From contig BPGD01000001.1 in assembly GCA_026002855.1 (NCBI GenBank), positions 3,108,001 to 3,172,000 of the forward strand: 64,000 nucleotides of DNA, in the 5' to 3' direction. The position numbers were made by a program, and so were the translations under genes. This document shows positions 63,730-64,000 of the stretch, piece by piece (positions within the stretch are counted from its first letter, which is position 1; each line of letters starts with the position of its first letter). The stretch comes from Bryobacteraceae bacterium. Lineage in GTDB: Bacteria; Acidobacteriota; Terriglobia; Bryobacterales; Bryobacteraceae. Under the pieces are notes generated by a model. It worked only from the letters and a program-made list of their open reading frames with translations, was not told where the DNA came from and searched no databases.

Positions 63730-64000
63730 TGCTGCGCATTGAGGGGCCTGTCGCCCGCCTTGCGCGGAACCCGTTCGTACGTTCCGTCCCTTTTCATGCG
63801 CCGCGCCTTCACATTGTCCCTGAGATAGACGGCCAGCACCCTGTCGCGGAGATACCGGATCAGCGAGTTCTTCTCCACCGGGAAGAGGGTCTCGACGCGG
63901 CGGTTCAGGTTGCGGGGCATGAGGTCGGCCGAGCCGAGCAGCACCTCCTCGTCGCCGTTGTTGCGGAACCAGTAAATGCGGCTGTGTTCGAGGAAGCGGC
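63696..64000 (-). CDS. ppk1: Polyphosphate kinase 1, C-terminal part (runs off right edge)
   Basis: About 101 residues are visible, ending at a stop at 63696. Segments HSRIYWFRNNGDEEVLLGSADLMPRNL, RRVETLFPVE and DNVKARRM match the C-terminal catalytic domain of PPK1, which makes polyphosphate from ATP. The start is outside the window. It is the first visible gene of an operon with two ppk2 genes and the EF-hand hydrolase. Confidence 0.93.
   Translation of the reverse strand, partial: RFLEHSRIYWFRNNGDEEVLLGSADLMPRNLNRRVETLFPVEKNSLIRYLRDRVLAVYLRDNVKARRMKRDGTYERVPRKAGDRPLNAQQWLLQMKCSKT

Overview
The window comes from a high-GC, Gram-negative bacterium, most likely an Acidobacteriota of the Bryobacterales/Solibacterales type. 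This is inferred from gene content, not from a marker gene. The clues are a TPR-type serine/threonine kinase directly behind a TIGR02999-type ECF sigma factor, a PEP-CTERM protein, several Tat-type signal peptides of SRR form, secreted S9 peptidases, DUF1080, GH2 and GH20 carbohydrate proteins, a TonB receptor with an N-terminal carboxypeptidase-regulatory-like domain, and a C-rich gene of the TPEGKARS...NALKHG family. No rRNA, tRNA or CRISPR array was found.

Layout. 1-453 is the start of a type I-G-like cas3 that runs off the left edge. 1.0-3.0 kb is a strongly C-rich stretch holding a TPEGKARS-family gene and a degenerate mosaic copy. 3.0-7.9 kb holds secreted proteins (PEP-CTERM, S9 peptidase, two small helical proteins) and ends at a clear intrinsic terminator. 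8-16.9 kb holds the kinase/ECF sigma pair, a TgpA-like transglutaminase with a lipoprotein, a DUF1080 protein, a coiled-coil membrane protein and thymidine kinase. 17.3-24.2 kb is a minus-strand run: alkaline phosphatase, alpha/beta hydrolase, two secreted proteins, an O-methyltransferase and a Kef antiporter. 24.3-28.4 kb is a compact transport operon in which a TonB receptor is followed by an ECF transporter (S, T and A parts) with a methyltransferase inserted. 28.5-41.2 kb is mixed housekeeping: an S9 peptidase fused to an FGE-like domain, pgi, moxR, a YchF-like NTPase, GH20, lnt, a SPOR protein and an AddA-like helicase-nuclease.

41.3-50.5 kb is the most interesting region. It has a Crp/Fnr regulator divergent from a ferredoxin/cupin pair, then a radical SAM/SPASM gene and a hemerythrin. 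Each of the last two is preceded by the same dyad, GTGAC-N4-GTCAC, which fits the RExxxR recognition helix of the regulator. Next to them is a five-gene corrinoid methyl-transfer operon: corrinoid protein, homocysteine S-methyltransferase-like protein, DUF1638 protein, UroD/MtaA-type methyltransferase and an ASKHA/2Fe-2S reductive activator. It has its own sigma70-like promoter and no recognisable MttB/MtaB-type substrate methyltransferase. An iron alcohol dehydrogenase and a small monooxygenase lie just upstream.

50.6-55 kb is an exported lactose/galactoside module (GH2 beta-galactosidase coupled to a mutarotase). 55-59 kb is an NtrB/NtrC-like two-component system with a proline-rich lipoprotein. 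59-64 kb ends with a GQYPP-repeat secreted protein, an EF-hand hydrolase and a polyphosphate operon (ppk1, two ppk2) that runs off the right edge. Many neighbouring genes overlap by ATGA, GTGA or TTGA, so translational coupling is common.
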